Shown: positions 25,099 through 35,270, counted from the stretch's first letter. The stretch: DNA of 64,000 nucleotides from UBA4582 sp965657335 (GCA_965657335.1 CBFHOH010000007.1:1-64000); one strand, 5' to 3'. Notes: generated by a model from the letters alone, not told the origin. Numbers and translations: made by a program.

Positions 25099-25898
25099 TT
25101 AATCAATGTTTAATCCGAGAGTCAGTCTATCTTGCGCGATGATTTGGTCGGCATTGTCAATCAGTTCATCAAGATTATGCTGGCCCGCGTGGATAAATCT
25201 GCCGGTCAGAATGTCGGCTTTGCCCGAGGCGAGTGCGAGAACAAGGGCTTCACACTTTGCGATTGGCGTCCATTGCTCCTTTGGTATGCCACTGAACTTT
25301 GGTTGGCTGGTCAAATCTGTTGCAACAAGCCCCCGGGGCTTACTGTAAAGATGTTGACGCCAAAATCTTTTGCCGCAGCAGCAAAACACGTGCTCATTCG
25401 CAAGAGAGCGACCTTGCTGACAGCATAGGCTGACGAGCTCGGGTTAGGTGTTGCGCTTATCATGCTGCCGATGTCGATAATCCGACCGGTGCGCTGTTTT
25501 GTCATGTGCCTCAATGCGGCATGTGAACACAGGTAAGCGCCACGAACATTAACTTTCTGAACCTGCCACCACTCGTCTGGATCTTGCTCCCACGGTAAAC
25601 AAGCGTCAGTATCAATCCCCGCGTTGTTGATCAATAGATCGAGCTGTCCATGTTTTTGTACAACTGAGTTTATGACATTTCGAACCTGTACGGAGTTCGT
25701 GACGTCCATTTGAAAAGTCTCACTAAGACCACCGGCAGCTGCGATAATATCTTCAAGATGTTCTAGGCTGTCTGGATCGCGTGCAGTAATAATCGTATGA
25801 GCGCCAGCGCCGGCTATTGTTGTTGCGAGTGCTTTGCCGATCCCGCGATTGGCACCGGTGATTAGTGCGGTCTGTCCGGCTAAAATTCCTTTTTTCAT
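25099..25898 (-). pseudogene. short-chain dehydrogenase/reductase, frameshifted
   Basis: Two overlapping frames together make one SDR of about 265 residues. The first (to about 25330) has ITGANRGIGKAL, NNAGID, IDIGSMISATPN and the catalytic SAYAVSKVALLRM. The second continues with GLVATDLTSQP to GRFIHAGQHN. The join is in a CCCCGGGGG run on the minus strand (25330-25338). One extra G would restore TVSPGGLVATDL, the standard SDR PGxxxT motif. This is either a homopolymer error of the assembly or a recent real lesion. It lies 75 bp upstream of another SDR on the same strand. Confidence 0.8.
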
Positions 25899-26056
25899 GG
25901 TAAGTGTCTGCATTAACGTTCGTGGGGTCTTTGTTCGGTTGCCACGTCATTCGGTCGGCGGTAACGCGAATAAATTTGTTTTCTATCCGTGCTCAGATGA
26001 CAGCGGTGCGTGTCATTGAAAATGTCGCAATCAAACAACTCTGTTCGAAATAACTT

Positions 26057-27103
26057 CTAAAAAATATCGAGATCGTTGGCAAGTATAACCTCACCATCCC
26101 AAGCTGCACGTATCTCCTCGACGACTTTTTGTTCCGGAGCGCCAAAATGAAGTCCATGGTACAGAACGAGTTTCGTTGGTTGCGCAACGTGCGCGATTTT
26201 GGCGAGATTAGAGGACGTTGTGTGTGCGCTGTTGTGATAACGTTGCCAGAATATTGAACGTTCTCCAAGACCTGTTTCACTGACAACCTCATGAAAAAGA
26301 ATGTCTGCTCCGACAGCTTTTTGCACTAGTTTTTCTGAAAAAGCGGTGTCGCCCGATATCACGATACTTTTATCCGGCGTGGTAATTTTGTACCCGTAGG
26401 CAGGCGTGACGTGCCCATGATTGACATTAAATGCTTCGATGGTAAGGCCGTCTTTTTCAAAAACGATGCCCTCTGATATTTCTGTCGCCAAGACTTTGTA
26501 GCCCTGCGGGTTCGGCACTGGCTGATTGCCGCTGGTTCTCAGGTCTACGTCAGGTGCCATAAGTTGAGCGAGTGCCTTCGTCATATCTGCAAGACCAGTG
26601 GGGCCAAATGCCAGCAGACCGTCTCTGCGGCGCCACCACATTGTGTAGGCAAGCTCAACCAAATCCATGGTGTGATCGCTGTGTAAATGTGTCAAAAACA
26701 CACAGCAGATTTGTGACGGGTACAGTGCTGGAATGTTATGTCGATATCGAGCTTTCGTCGCATTGCGTATTGCGCCTGCACCTACATCGAAAAGATAAGC
26801 TTCACCCTGATATATCACGGCAAGACTTGCGCTCGCGCGATTCGCGTCTGGGATGGGGGTGCCTGACCCGAGTACTACAATTTTAGTGGGGTGCGAAAGC
26901 TCTTCCTTTAACGGCCCGTTTCTTGGTTCGTTGCGGGCGCCGATGACGAGAGAGCGGTTCACTATCTCAATTTGCGCCTGAGAATTAATTCTTGGGCCCG
27001 AGCTATCTGAATCTACCGTGGATGCTGAACAAGCGTTAAGCAGGGCGAGGCAACACACAAACATAATGCTCCCACAACGATCAGCTACGATTTCAATACT
27101 CAT
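26057..27103 (-). CDS. RNase Z/AtsA-like metallo-beta-lactamase-fold lipoprotein
   Basis: A 348-residue MBL-fold hydrolase with all ligands present: THLHSDH (HxHxDH), NVNHGHVTPAYGY, ISGDTAFSE (bridging Asp) and VLYHGLHF. The fold part begins at VVLGSGTPIPDANRASA, as in RNase Z and AtsA-type arylsulfatases. An N-terminal signal ending LLNAC is a likely lipobox, so the protein is exported and is not the tRNA-processing RNase Z. A role as a periplasmic sulfatase or phosphodiesterase is plausible. It ends up to 7 bp from the phosphotransferase gene, in the same operon direction. Confidence 0.82.
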   Translation of the reverse strand: MSIEIVADRCGSIMFVCCLALLNACSASTVDSDSSGPRINSQAQIEIVNRSLVIGARNEPRNGPLKEELSHPTKIVVLGSGTPIPDANRASASLAVIYQGEAYLFDVGAGAIRNATKARYRHNIPALYPSQICCVFLTHLHSDHTMDLVELAYTMWWRRRDGLLAFGPTGLADMTKALAQLMAPDVDLRTSGNQPVPNPQGYKVLATEISEGIVFEKDGLTIEAFNVNHGHVTPAYGYKITTPDKSIVISGDTAFSEKLVQKAVGADILFHEVVSETGLGERSIFWQRYHNSAHTTSSNLAKIAHVAQPTKLVLYHGLHFGAPEQKVVEEIRAAWDGEVILANDLDIF

Positions 27104-27109
27104 ATGAAG

Positions 27110-28208
27110 CTAAATTGACTTGGCGAATGCGAGCGCATCCCACTCCTCAAGTGCATGTTGCGTACGGAAGAACAGCGCGTCACGCCAGTCTACCCCAAGA
27201 TCACCACACTCTTTTTCAAAGATAGCAATGTCTGTGCTGACAGAGGCGATACACATGATCATCTGGCTAACGATCAAGCCCATGCGATAATCATTTTCGA
27301 GCTGCTCCATCGTGTAGTCCTGTACCCCATAGGACAGAAGTTGTTGGTGGTATTTGCGAAGAAGATCTGCTTCATTAGCTTGCCGATCAGGCGTCGTCAT
27401 ACACATGCCGGTCATTCGAGCAAAATCCCAAGCACCCTGAGCAACAAAAGGAAATTGCCAGTCGATTACTGCAAAATTGCCGCCTTCGGTTGTGGGGAAA
27501 AACATTTGTTTTGCGTGATAGTCGCCGTGCACAAAGGTCAGGGGGCGCGAAGAAATATAGTTGATCACTTTTGGGATTTTACTGCTGAGCACTTGCATAA
27601 TTTCAGCTGTAGTGTCGGCCTGTTCAAATAGCAATTGGAGCGCTGGCGCGCTGGCACTAGCGCCGCCTATCGCAGCTGTATAAAAGTCGTAATTATCGTT
27701 TTGAACCATCCAGTCCTTTTGCTTGAGGACGGGGTCATTCCACCATTTTGCGTGAAACGCTGGCAGTTGATCTAAGGCAATCATGGCCTGCGAAGCAGTG
27801 ATTGCCCAAGAAGGAGATTCCGCCGGGGCCAGATCCTGCATGAGTATTACGCAATGCTGGTTTTCAGGATCATGGTCGGCGTACAGGCATTCAGGCGTTG
27901 CAATAGCCAACATCGGGAAATTCCCTGTAGAAAGAAGTCTCTCTGCGATACTGGTCGTAGTTTGCGATGATTTGTTCCAGTACCATCGGATTTCTGGATG
28001 CGACCTTAGCCACCATCTTCTTCGGTAATGCCGAACCAGAGTTTTTGTAAATAACATCAAGCAAAATGATTTCAGCGGTTTGTCCTGGGATTTCGGAATC
28101 AACTGCTTCGCAATCGATTATCTCATCGTCACCCAGCTTTCCCCAATCAGATAAGGCCGCGTTTAACCAATCGGTAGTAAAATCTTGTCTTTCTTTTGGG
28201 ATTTTCAT
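27110..28208 (-). pseudogene. APH/ecdysteroid-kinase-like phosphotransferase, frameshifted
   Basis: One gene of about 365 codons split by a single-base change. The 5' part (ATG at 28208 with AGAGGT site) ends FYREFPDVG and then leaves frame. The 3' part resumes at IATPECLYADHDPENQ and carries the kinase motifs FVHGDYHAKQMFF (catalytic HGDxHxxN-like, with Gln-Met where Asn is usual) and FAVIDWQFPF (metal Asp). Removing one T near 27906 in GGCTATTGC rejoins FPDVGIATPECL. Family members phosphorylate small hydroxylated molecules. It may be an assembly error or a real inactivation. Confidence 0.8.
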
Positions 28209-28446
28209 ATCGACCTCTTTTGTTATTTTTCGTGATCGACAACATAGTAAAGCCTTTCGCTGATAAGGCATAGAGTAAGAGGTTTTTTTGATTAGCATCA
28301 ATGCACCTTGCGTTTTTTAGGTTCAGTCTGCGTAGCATTAGCAATATTTTTGTCTACGCAGCCCAAATTCGGGATTTTTCGGTAGATGTAGCATGTCGCG
28401 GTACCGAAAAAGGTGTCTCTAAAATCCGATGTTTCAGGAGCTAAAG

Positions 28447-29334
28447 ATGTCGTTGAGCAGTGTGAGCGATTATGGAACAGGCAACGCTAACGATTGTCAT
28501 AAAACAGGCAAAGGCCCCAAAGTCGTCTTTGATCTGAGTGTCCAAAGTGAGCAAATTCCTTGGAATAAGGACGGCAACTATCCTTACAAAGAAAAGATGG
28601 ATGTGCTGGACTACGAAACACAAAAGCATGCGCTGCAGATTGAGTTGCTTAAAATGCAGGGTTGGGTAAAAGATACTAACCAGAGAGTTGTGGTGCTGTT
28701 TGAGGGAAGAGATGCTGCCGGAAAAGGCGGTACAATCAAACGGTTTATGGAGCACCTGAACCCAAGAGGTGCAAATGTTGTAGCGCTAGAAAAACCCAAT
28801 GCTAAGGAACGCACTCAGTGGTATTTTCAGCGCTACATACAACAGCTGCCAAGCAAAGGCGAAATCATTTTTTTTGATCGCTCTTGGTACAACCGTGCCG
28901 GTGTAGAAAGGGTCATGGATTTTTGCTCAAATCAGGAGTATTTCGAGTTTCTACGTCAGGTGCCCGAGCTTGAAAGAATGCTGGTAAATAGCGGGATCAA
29001 GCTGTTCAAATACTGGTTCTCGGTAGATAGGCTGGAGCAATTCAGACGTTTCAAATCTCGCCAAGTCGACCCTCTCAAACAGTGGAAGCTTAGTCCGGTA
29101 GATACGGCGTCTCTGTTGCGTTGGGATGAGTATAGTGCAGCAAAAGAGTCGATGATGTTCCATACGGATACGAAGGATGCGCCCTGGACCATCGTGCGTT
29201 CAGATGACAAAAAACGAGGGCGCATCAATTGCATGCGACACTTCTTGTCTCACTTGGACTACCCAAAGAAAAATACATCGATCGTTTACTCCGCCGATCC
29301 AAAAGTGGTTACTTCGGCGAATGGCGCAGTCTAA
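28447..29334 (+). CDS. ppk2: polyphosphate kinase 2 (PPK2)
   Basis: A 295-residue P-loop kinase that transfers phosphate between polyphosphate and nucleotides. VVLFEGRDAAGKGGTIKRF is the Walker A region and IIFFDRSWYNRAGVERVM the Walker B with the DRSWYNR signature. FKYWFSVDRLEQFRRFKSR and PLKQWKLSPVD are the lid and further family motifs. The single-domain length fits class I PPK2, which favours nucleotide phosphorylation. The ATG at 28447 follows a CAGGAGC site; an in-frame ATG at 28429 lies before that site and is less likely. Confidence 0.93.
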   Translation: MSLSSVSDYGTGNANDCHKTGKGPKVVFDLSVQSEQIPWNKDGNYPYKEKMDVLDYETQKHALQIELLKMQGWVKDTNQRVVVLFEGRDAAGKGGTIKRFMEHLNPRGANVVALEKPNAKERTQWYFQRYIQQLPSKGEIIFFDRSWYNRAGVERVMDFCSNQEYFEFLRQVPELERMLVNSGIKLFKYWFSVDRLEQFRRFKSRQVDPLKQWKLSPVDTASLLRWDEYSAAKESMMFHTDTKDAPWTIVRSDDKKRGRINCMRHFLSHLDYPKKNTSIVYSADPKVVTSANGAV

Positions 29335-29859
29335 CAATGTAAAGCCGTCAGCTATCATTAATGGTCGTTCGCTCGAAGTTCAAATTATATCGAGTTGAAA
29401 CAGTGTGAAAAACGTGACAAATAACAAACACAGGGCGCCGTAAAATTATTGTGGCGAGTCGGCTCTGTCATACCGAAAAGGCCTTGCAAGTTTTGTCGAT
29501 GCTGTTTGAATGTTTGTACCAGCCGACGACCGGCGTTGACAATATTCCCTTGATTCGCTTTAGTCTTTTTCGTGGGTCGAGGCTTACGGAGAGCGACCAG
29601 AGCGCAAATATATATTCTATATTTCAAAAGGGTGCAGACGACGATTTATAACCGGGGTTTTTGGTTAGCTATCGGACCCCTATTGCGAGGCGCAAACTTA
29701 TTACGCGTAGTTAGACAAGTTCCTGTATTGTTCTGTGAGTATAAAGGGAGTGGCAACTACTGTTAATTTTAGTTACTGCGCAAAAAGTTTAGTGCTGTAA
29801 GTGCACTTCGTAAGGTAAGCAGTTGTAAATTAAAAAGTCATTATCTGTCAGGACAACAA
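29335..29859. other. intergenic region without recognisable gene (525 bp)
   Basis: No frame here has both a ribosome site and a recognisable protein. The longest frame, 29451-29651 (66 codons), has no family resemblance. The region ends with CAGGAC before the hydrolase start at 29860, so its promoter should lie in the AT-rich last 120 bp. No tRNA or obvious terminator was found after PPK2. Confidence 0.6.
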
Positions 29860-30699
29860 ATGAAGCGTTTCACCTACACATCGGAAATTGATCAGTGGCC
29901 AATCACTGCATACCGCTGGCCGTTGACGGGGTCCCTCGCCACGGTAGTGATTTCCCATGGGCTTGCCGAGCATGCGAAACGATACGATCGGCTCGCCCAG
30001 TTGCTGAATGTGTCGGGGTTTAATGTTTATGCGATGGACCATCGCGCTCATGGTGAAACTTCCGGTCCGGCGGGGCTAGGTGACTTTGGTGATGGCGGGT
30101 GGGATGCTTTGATCGACGACATCGATCAATTGATTGACATCTGTCGTAGAGACTCGCCTGATACACCCGTGTTTCTCTTGGGGCACAGTATGGGCGCTGC
30201 AGCGGCGCAGCAACTGGTACAGCGGAGTTCAGAAAAGCTTCTTGGTCTTGTTATGTCGGGTACTACCCTGAGAAATCCCGGAGAAGAAATCCCTGAGTAC
30301 AACGCGGGTTTTGAGCCTGTGCGCACACCATATGATTGGTTAAGCCGAGATCAAGCCGAAGTTGACCGCTATATAAGCGACCCGCTATGCGGGTTCGAAG
30401 GGCAAAATATTCGAAATGGAATGGACCGAACAGATTCAAGAAGAGTTGACCGAGGGCGACTCCGTATGATCCGCGGTGATCTGCCAGTATTGTTGATTGC
30501 TGGTGATGCGGATTCTGTGAACGATCAACTCAGAGGCATTGATTATCTAGAATCCTGTTGGCGAGAAGCTGGTATTAAGAATATCGATCGACAGATTTAT
30601 GTTGGTGGGCGTCACGAAATGTTTAACGAGACGAACAGAGATGAAGTCTGTGAAAACATGATTGTTTGGTTAAAAAAAATAGTGAGCGACGAGGCATAA
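29860..30699 (+). CDS. monoglyceride-lipase-like alpha/beta hydrolase (serine aminopeptidase S33 fold)
   Basis: A 279-residue cytosolic alpha/beta hydrolase. VVISHGLAEHAKRYDRLAQ is the HG-x-x-EHxxRY pattern of the lysophospholipase/monoglyceride lipase group. MDHRAHGETSG follows, GHSMGAAAAQQL is the nucleophile elbow, LLIAGDADSVND the Asp and YVGGRHEMFNE the His. It probably cleaves monoacylglycerols or lysolipids to free fatty acid. It converges on the TonB-dependent receptor with a hairpin terminator between them. Confidence 0.87.
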   Translation: MKRFTYTSEIDQWPITAYRWPLTGSLATVVISHGLAEHAKRYDRLAQLLNVSGFNVYAMDHRAHGETSGPAGLGDFGDGGWDALIDDIDQLIDICRRDSPDTPVFLLGHSMGAAAAQQLVQRSSEKLLGLVMSGTTLRNPGEEIPEYNAGFEPVRTPYDWLSRDQAEVDRYISDPLCGFEGQNIRNGMDRTDSRRVDRGRLRMIRGDLPVLLIAGDADSVNDQLRGIDYLESCWREAGIKNIDRQIYVGGRHEMFNETNRDEVCENMIVWLKKIVSDEA

Positions 30700-30742
30700 T
30701 CAAACATCCCGTCAAAGTCGGCGTGGCGACTTAGCCTAAGTC

Positions 30743-30777
30743 AAAAAAAAACCCCAACGAATAGTTGAGGTTTTTTT
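30743..30777. terminator. bidirectional intrinsic terminator
   Basis: A short hairpin, ACCCCAAC / GTTGAGGT around a GAATA loop, is flanked by A8-9 on the left and T7 on the right. It can therefore end transcription from both sides. On the plus strand the stem has one C/A mismatch, and on the minus strand the same pair becomes a G-U wobble, so it should be stronger for the receptor gene. It lies between two convergent genes, as expected. Confidence 0.8.
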
Positions 30778-30815
30778 CCTGTTAAAAACAGTCAGACTTG
30801 CGTCGTGTATGTGCG

Positions 30816-33800
30816 TTACAGCATAAACTTAACAGAGCCATAAACGCGGCGACCTCGAATGTCGAAAGTCGACAAGTCAGTACCGTTTTGGTTCTTCAGT
30901 CTCGGCAAATCTGCTTCGAACAAATCGATCGCACCCAGTGAAATGATGAGCGCAGAATCGTTTAAGTCCATCGTATAACTGTAGTTAAAGTCAAACGAAT
31001 AGTAAGCGTCGATTTGGCCGTCTCCGATCCGATTATTAACAGACGCATTGTCTTCGTAGCCGCCTACAAAGCGCATGTTGAAGCGAGCTGCGTGTGAGTC
31101 CTTCAGATAGCTTACACCCACATTACCCTTAAGGTCTGGCATGGAGCGAGACAGACGTTTATTGGGATCATTGTTTGTAAATCCAGCGGCATCAAAGTCA
31201 GCCTGTCCACCGGGAAAATCAGAAACTAAGAACTCTCGAACGTAGTTCAACCGACCATCGACAACAAACGCGCCCATGTCGGTATCCCAAAGGTAGCTGA
31301 AGTTAGCATCGATACCGTCTGTTTCGAGTTTACCTGCATTAATACCGCCGCTTGCAATGATCTGAAGATCTCGCGAAGAGTCAACGCGTCGGGTAATGGC
31401 ACCTTCCAAAAAGGCGGAGTTGCCTCCGCCGATAGCGTATGCAGCAGGGTTGACCTGGCATGCTTCAGCTCTTCCGCCTTGGTCAAGGTTGAACTCGGCT
31501 GCAGTTGGATCGCAAGCCGCGCCAAACCCAGCTTGTCCTGGTACGGCAACGACAAAGTCACCAGCGGCGAGTGCCGCGTTGAATAACGCGAGTTCTTCAC
31601 CCAGTAGTGATTGCGTTGGAACGTCAATGATCTTGTCAGTGAAGTTGATAACGTAGTAATCCAAGCCGACTGTCAAACCTTCAAGTGGACCGTCTGTTGG
31701 TGACCAGATAGCGCCGAAGTTGTAGGTGGTTGCCTCTTCCGGTTGCAGAGTAGGCGTTGCCTTTCCTTCTTTGACGATGATGATGGTGGGAATGTCGGTG
31801 CCAGTTGGGAAGCCACATCGCCCTGTTCGAACACAGTTAGGTCCAGCGGCGTTGGTGCCTTCACCGAGTACATCGATGACACCAAATTCAAGACTAAATC
31901 CCGTGCCTTCTTCGATTTGTGCTAACCCCGGACCGCGGAATGAGCTACTGGCTGAGCTACGCAATGTAAGTGAGTCAGTTGCTTGCCAACGAATACCAAT
32001 TTTTGGATCAAAAGTTGAGCCAATGTTTGAACCATAATCTTCGTAACGTCCGGCGAGCTGAACGTCAATGTTTTCTGATAGTGGAATCTGGAACTCAACA
32101 AATGCAGCCGAAATGCTCCGTTCTGCATCAAAGTTTTTGTTCTCGGAAAGTCCGGCAACAGATTCTTTGTTGCTTAATATACCGAAGCTGTTCACGGCAC
32201 CAATCGTCTGAGGATTCACCGTGGTCTTGCGACTTTCAGTTCTGTGCTGCAAACCAAATGCCATCGACAGAGGACCTGCACTCATGTCAAAAAGTTCACC
32301 AGCCATGACGAAGTCAATCGCAGTCAGTTCCGTCTCTGAACGTTGAGCGCTATTCATCTCAACTTCTAGCCATTGCAACAGTTCCTCAGAATTAGGTGTG
32401 GTTGCTCTGGTGAGATAAGGGTTGAAAAAGTGACAGCCCTGGGCTGCATCGCCTCGATTGCTGCTACCAAGCGCGACAACAACATTATCCGGATTGATAA
32501 AAGGTTGACCTGGAAGGCCACCCATCAACGCCTCCAGTGTGCTCTCTAGTGCGCCGACGGCACCTGCCCCACCAGCTGCAGAGTTAATGACTCCATCAGC
32601 ACCTGCAACTAGACCGCGAGCGAAAGGATTGTTGATGTCTCCATCGGGCGTACAGCTTGGGCCACCTAAACCATAGTGCGCCAATTCTAGTCGGTCGCTA
32701 TCTAGGCCGAGGAAGTGAGTAGAGAACTCAGAATCACCTTGTGTGTAGGAGATATCGTAGTTCCAAGGCTTATCTGCTATCTCGATGTCGCCCCGTAAGC
32801 CGAGCTGAACTCTGGTTGTTGTTTGTTCGTTGCGAGAGTCAAAAGTCCGATCCGCATCAATTCCAGGGACTCGAACCGTATAGTCAACGAGGTCCAGCGG
32901 CAAGATAAAGTTTGGAGCTGCTGCAGCTGGAAAACCAAGACCGGCCGCAACCACTTCAGCGGTGGCCAGATCAGGAATGGTGCTGCCTCCTAACAATATA
33001 TTGGAGGGGTCGTTGGCTGGGCTTGAGCCGATGCCAAATGGAACCAGAGCGTTGAGCAGGCCTGGTAGCGCATATTTCGGCTCAATTGGACCGTTGTAGA
33101 CAGGCCGCTCTGAGCCGCTTCTGGAATCCAGCCATGAAAGCTGACCATAAACCTCAGCTGCTTCGGAAAATGAATGCGAGAATGTCGCCATAACGCTGCT
33201 GCGTTCCTGTTCTGGAATTAGCAGCTCAGTATCACTACCATTTCTGTTACATGCATTGGGTGCAGAGCCGAAACCGTTATTAACGAAATAGTTTTCGAAT
33301 CCTGCGCCACCACACTGTGAATCAGGACCGTTAAAAGAAATGCTGTTAACGATCGTGTCGTTTTGCAGCGGATATATATCGTTGGTAAGATCTCTTCGGT
33401 CTTTTGACTGCAAAAGTCCGCGATCAAAATGTTCGCCACCAATTACAAAGTGGGTGTCACCATTTTCGCTTCCCCAGCCAAAAATAGCACCGAGTGTTGC
33501 ATCATCTTGCGAGCCTGTTGATGTTTGCTGAAATTTTCCGGAAATCTCAAAACCTTCAAATTCGGACCGAGTAATAAAGTTAACGACGCCGGCGATAGCA
33601 TCAGAGCCATAGCTAGCTGATCCCCCATCTTTAAGCACTTCAACTCGCTGAACCATTGTGATCGGTATCGAGTTTACGTCGACGAATCTGTCACCGTCAG
33701 CGAGTTTTTGCCCTGCATAGGGCAGTCGTTTTCCGTCCATCAGCACAAGTGTTGCTGTTGGTCCGACGCCGCGCAGGTTGACGTTGGCTAATCCAGAACC

Positions 33801-34082
33801 TGAGTTGCCGTTAAATCTGGTTTCATTCTGTGGTGCTGTGTCACTTCCGGAGGCGATCTCGAGATTGCGAATCATCTCAGAGACATCCGATACCCCAGAT
33901 ATAACAATGTCTTCACGCTGTAACGTTTGCACCGGAGAAGGTGCATCTCCCGGTGTGCCTTTGATGTAGGAACCTGTAACAATAACTTGTTCCATTTCTC
34001 CTTCGGCGCCAAACAGTGTGGGACTAAACGTGGTTAATCCCAGTAGAAAAGCTGCCTCGGTAATCTTCTTGAGTTGCCTCAT
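30816..34082 (-). CDS. TonB-dependent outer-membrane receptor
   Basis: A 1088-residue outer-membrane transporter. Residues 1-25 are a Sec signal peptide ending near LFGAEG, then EQVIVTGSYIKG is the start of the plug. Plug-domain motifs (VLMDGKRLPYAG; RVEVLKDGGSASYGSDAIAGVVNFIT) run to about residue 170. The rest is beta barrel with IRWQATDSLTLRSSASSSFRGP, ending in GRRVYGSVKFML with a C-terminal aromatic-rich strand. It is larger than siderophore receptors (about 700) and resembles the carbohydrate/hydrophobic-nutrient type. Four or more barrel-loop cysteines may form disulfides. The ligand is unknown; no TonB or regulator is adjacent. Confidence 0.92.
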   Translation of the reverse strand: MRQLKKITEAAFLLGLTTFSPTLFGAEGEMEQVIVTGSYIKGTPGDAPSPVQTLQREDIVISGVSDVSEMIRNLEIASGSDTAPQNETRFNGNSGSGLANVNLRGVGPTATLVLMDGKRLPYAGQKLADGDRFVDVNSIPITMVQRVEVLKDGGSASYGSDAIAGVVNFITRSEFEGFEISGKFQQTSTGSQDDATLGAIFGWGSENGDTHFVIGGEHFDRGLLQSKDRRDLTNDIYPLQNDTIVNSISFNGPDSQCGGAGFENYFVNNGFGSAPNACNRNGSDTELLIPEQERSSVMATFSHSFSEAAEVYGQLSWLDSRSGSERPVYNGPIEPKYALPGLLNALVPFGIGSSPANDPSNILLGGSTIPDLATAEVVAAGLGFPAAAAPNFILPLDLVDYTVRVPGIDADRTFDSRNEQTTTRVQLGLRGDIEIADKPWNYDISYTQGDSEFSTHFLGLDSDRLELAHYGLGGPSCTPDGDINNPFARGLVAGADGVINSAAGGAGAVGALESTLEALMGGLPGQPFINPDNVVVALGSSNRGDAAQGCHFFNPYLTRATTPNSEELLQWLEVEMNSAQRSETELTAIDFVMAGELFDMSAGPLSMAFGLQHRTESRKTTVNPQTIGAVNSFGILSNKESVAGLSENKNFDAERSISAAFVEFQIPLSENIDVQLAGRYEDYGSNIGSTFDPKIGIRWQATDSLTLRSSASSSFRGPGLAQIEEGTGFSLEFGVIDVLGEGTNAAGPNCVRTGRCGFPTGTDIPTIIIVKEGKATPTLQPEEATTYNFGAIWSPTDGPLEGLTVGLDYYVINFTDKIIDVPTQSLLGEELALFNAALAAGDFVVAVPGQAGFGAACDPTAAEFNLDQGGRAEACQVNPAAYAIGGGNSAFLEGAITRRVDSSRDLQIIASGGINAGKLETDGIDANFSYLWDTDMGAFVVDGRLNYVREFLVSDFPGGQADFDAAGFTNNDPNKRLSRSMPDLKGNVGVSYLKDSHAARFNMRFVGGYEDNASVNNRIGDGQIDAYYSFDFNYSYTMDLNDSALIISLGAIDLFEADLPRLKNQNGTDLSTFDIRGRRVYGSVKFML

Positions 34083-34517
34083 GGTATACCCCTAATATTA
34101 AACTGGTTCAAATGGCCATAAAACTTTCATTGGCCACATCAAGCGAACGCATCTTTCTTTTTATTTGTAACTTTTTGTAAAGAGCTTCTGCTTCGCATTG
34201 AAACATTTTGTTTAATGTTTAGCATCAATTTTTCAAGGCGAAAATCGAACTAAATTGGACACAAAACGAACATTTCAGAACCTGTTTTTTGACGACGACT
34301 TTAGGGTTTGAGTTTTTTGCTGAGAATGGGAATTGTTTGCTTTTGTTTGAGCGATTTGTACCCCCCCTAGCATCGTCTTCATTCTCTGCTTGAGTAATTC
34401 GCGACGAGCCTAGAGTGGTTAAATACTTAACTCAAGTTGTCGTGGCACTGATAAACATTTAGTGTAAGCCCGGTACGAATATATTGGTGTAGTCAGGGCC
34501 TTAATGCAGGATAAAAT
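34083..34517. promoter_or_regulatory. intergenic region between divergent TonB receptor and crotonase genes (435 bp)
   Basis: An AT-rich stretch that must hold the promoters of both divergent genes. Two copies of the palindrome TGGCCA (34113-34118 and 34131-34136) sit 12 bp apart about 30-54 bp from the receptor start and could be an operator. A CCCCCCC run is near 34362. No protein or RNA gene was recognised. An ATG with a CAGGAT site opens the crotonase at 34518. Confidence 0.4.
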
Positions 34518-35249
34518 ATGTCTGATGAAAATGTGGTTATTACTCAACGGCACGAGGGTTGGGCAGAGTTAATATTGAATAGGCCAGCGCGCAGAAACGC
34601 GATGATTGCGCCCATGAGTGTTGCCTTGACATCGGCATTAACCGCTTTAGCACAGGATGATGAAGTGCAATGTGTTTTGCTTCGCGGTGCAGATGGTTAT
34701 TTTTGCTCAGGCGTCGATCTTAAGGCGCTGCAAGCCGATCCTCCCCCGCCCTGGCGCGATCAACAGTTCAGTAGCTGGCGTGAATTGCACATTTGTCTGT
34801 TTCAATTCCCGAAGCCAATCATCGGTGCATTTGAAAAATTTGGCATTAATGCCGGTGCCGCATTGGCGATGGCCTGTGATTTGCTCGTAAGCGGAGAGAC
34901 GGCGTTCCTTCAGGTGGGTGAAATACAACAGGGGTCAGGTGTTCCCATGAATGCTGCCTGGTCGCGAATTAAGATGACAGAACAAGTTTTTGCCCGCTTG
35001 GCGTTTATGGGAGACCGGGTGTCCGGTCCAGAGCTAGTGCGCCTCGGATTAGCGATGGAATGCGTTGCTGACGATATGGTCGTCAAGCGTTGTTATGAAA
35101 TCGCGACAAGAATCGCTTCTTTTCCTGAGGGGGCCGCGTCCACGGTAAAGAGTAGTATTGTAGGTCAACGCGGCATAGACGATGTTGATGCCTATTTTTC
35201 GAAGGGTGGTACTTCCACGGCTCTGCTGACAGCAGGCAAGGTTCAATAG
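34518..35249 (+). CDS. enoyl-CoA hydratase/isomerase (crotonase) family protein
   Basis: A 243-residue crotonase-fold protein. GADGYFCSGVDLKAL is the first oxyanion-hole loop and GAFEKFGINAGAALAMACDLLV the second. The region of the catalytic glutamates reads LQVGEIQQGSGVPMNAAW, with one Glu visible. It is shorter than average at the C-terminus. It is convergent with an acyl-CoA dehydrogenase gene 22 bp away; both act on acyl-CoA thioesters and may serve the same degradation pathway, although they are not co-transcribed. Confidence 0.84.
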   Translation: MSDENVVITQRHEGWAELILNRPARRNAMIAPMSVALTSALTALAQDDEVQCVLLRGADGYFCSGVDLKALQADPPPPWRDQQFSSWRELHICLFQFPKPIIGAFEKFGINAGAALAMACDLLVSGETAFLQVGEIQQGSGVPMNAAWSRIKMTEQVFARLAFMGDRVSGPELVRLGLAMECVADDMVVKRCYEIATRIASFPEGAASTVKSSIVGQRGIDDVDAYFSKGGTSTALLTAGKVQ

Positions 35250-35270
35250 GTAATGTATAACGAGGGGAGG

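Noticed and set aside
26057..27103. tRNA-processing RNase Z
   Set aside because: The protein has a lipoprotein signal and the exported AtsA-like layout, so a tRNA-processing role is unlikely.
29451..29651. 66-codon frame in the PPK2-hydrolase spacer
   Set aside because: GTG start without a ribosome site, no recognisable motif, low-complexity surroundings.
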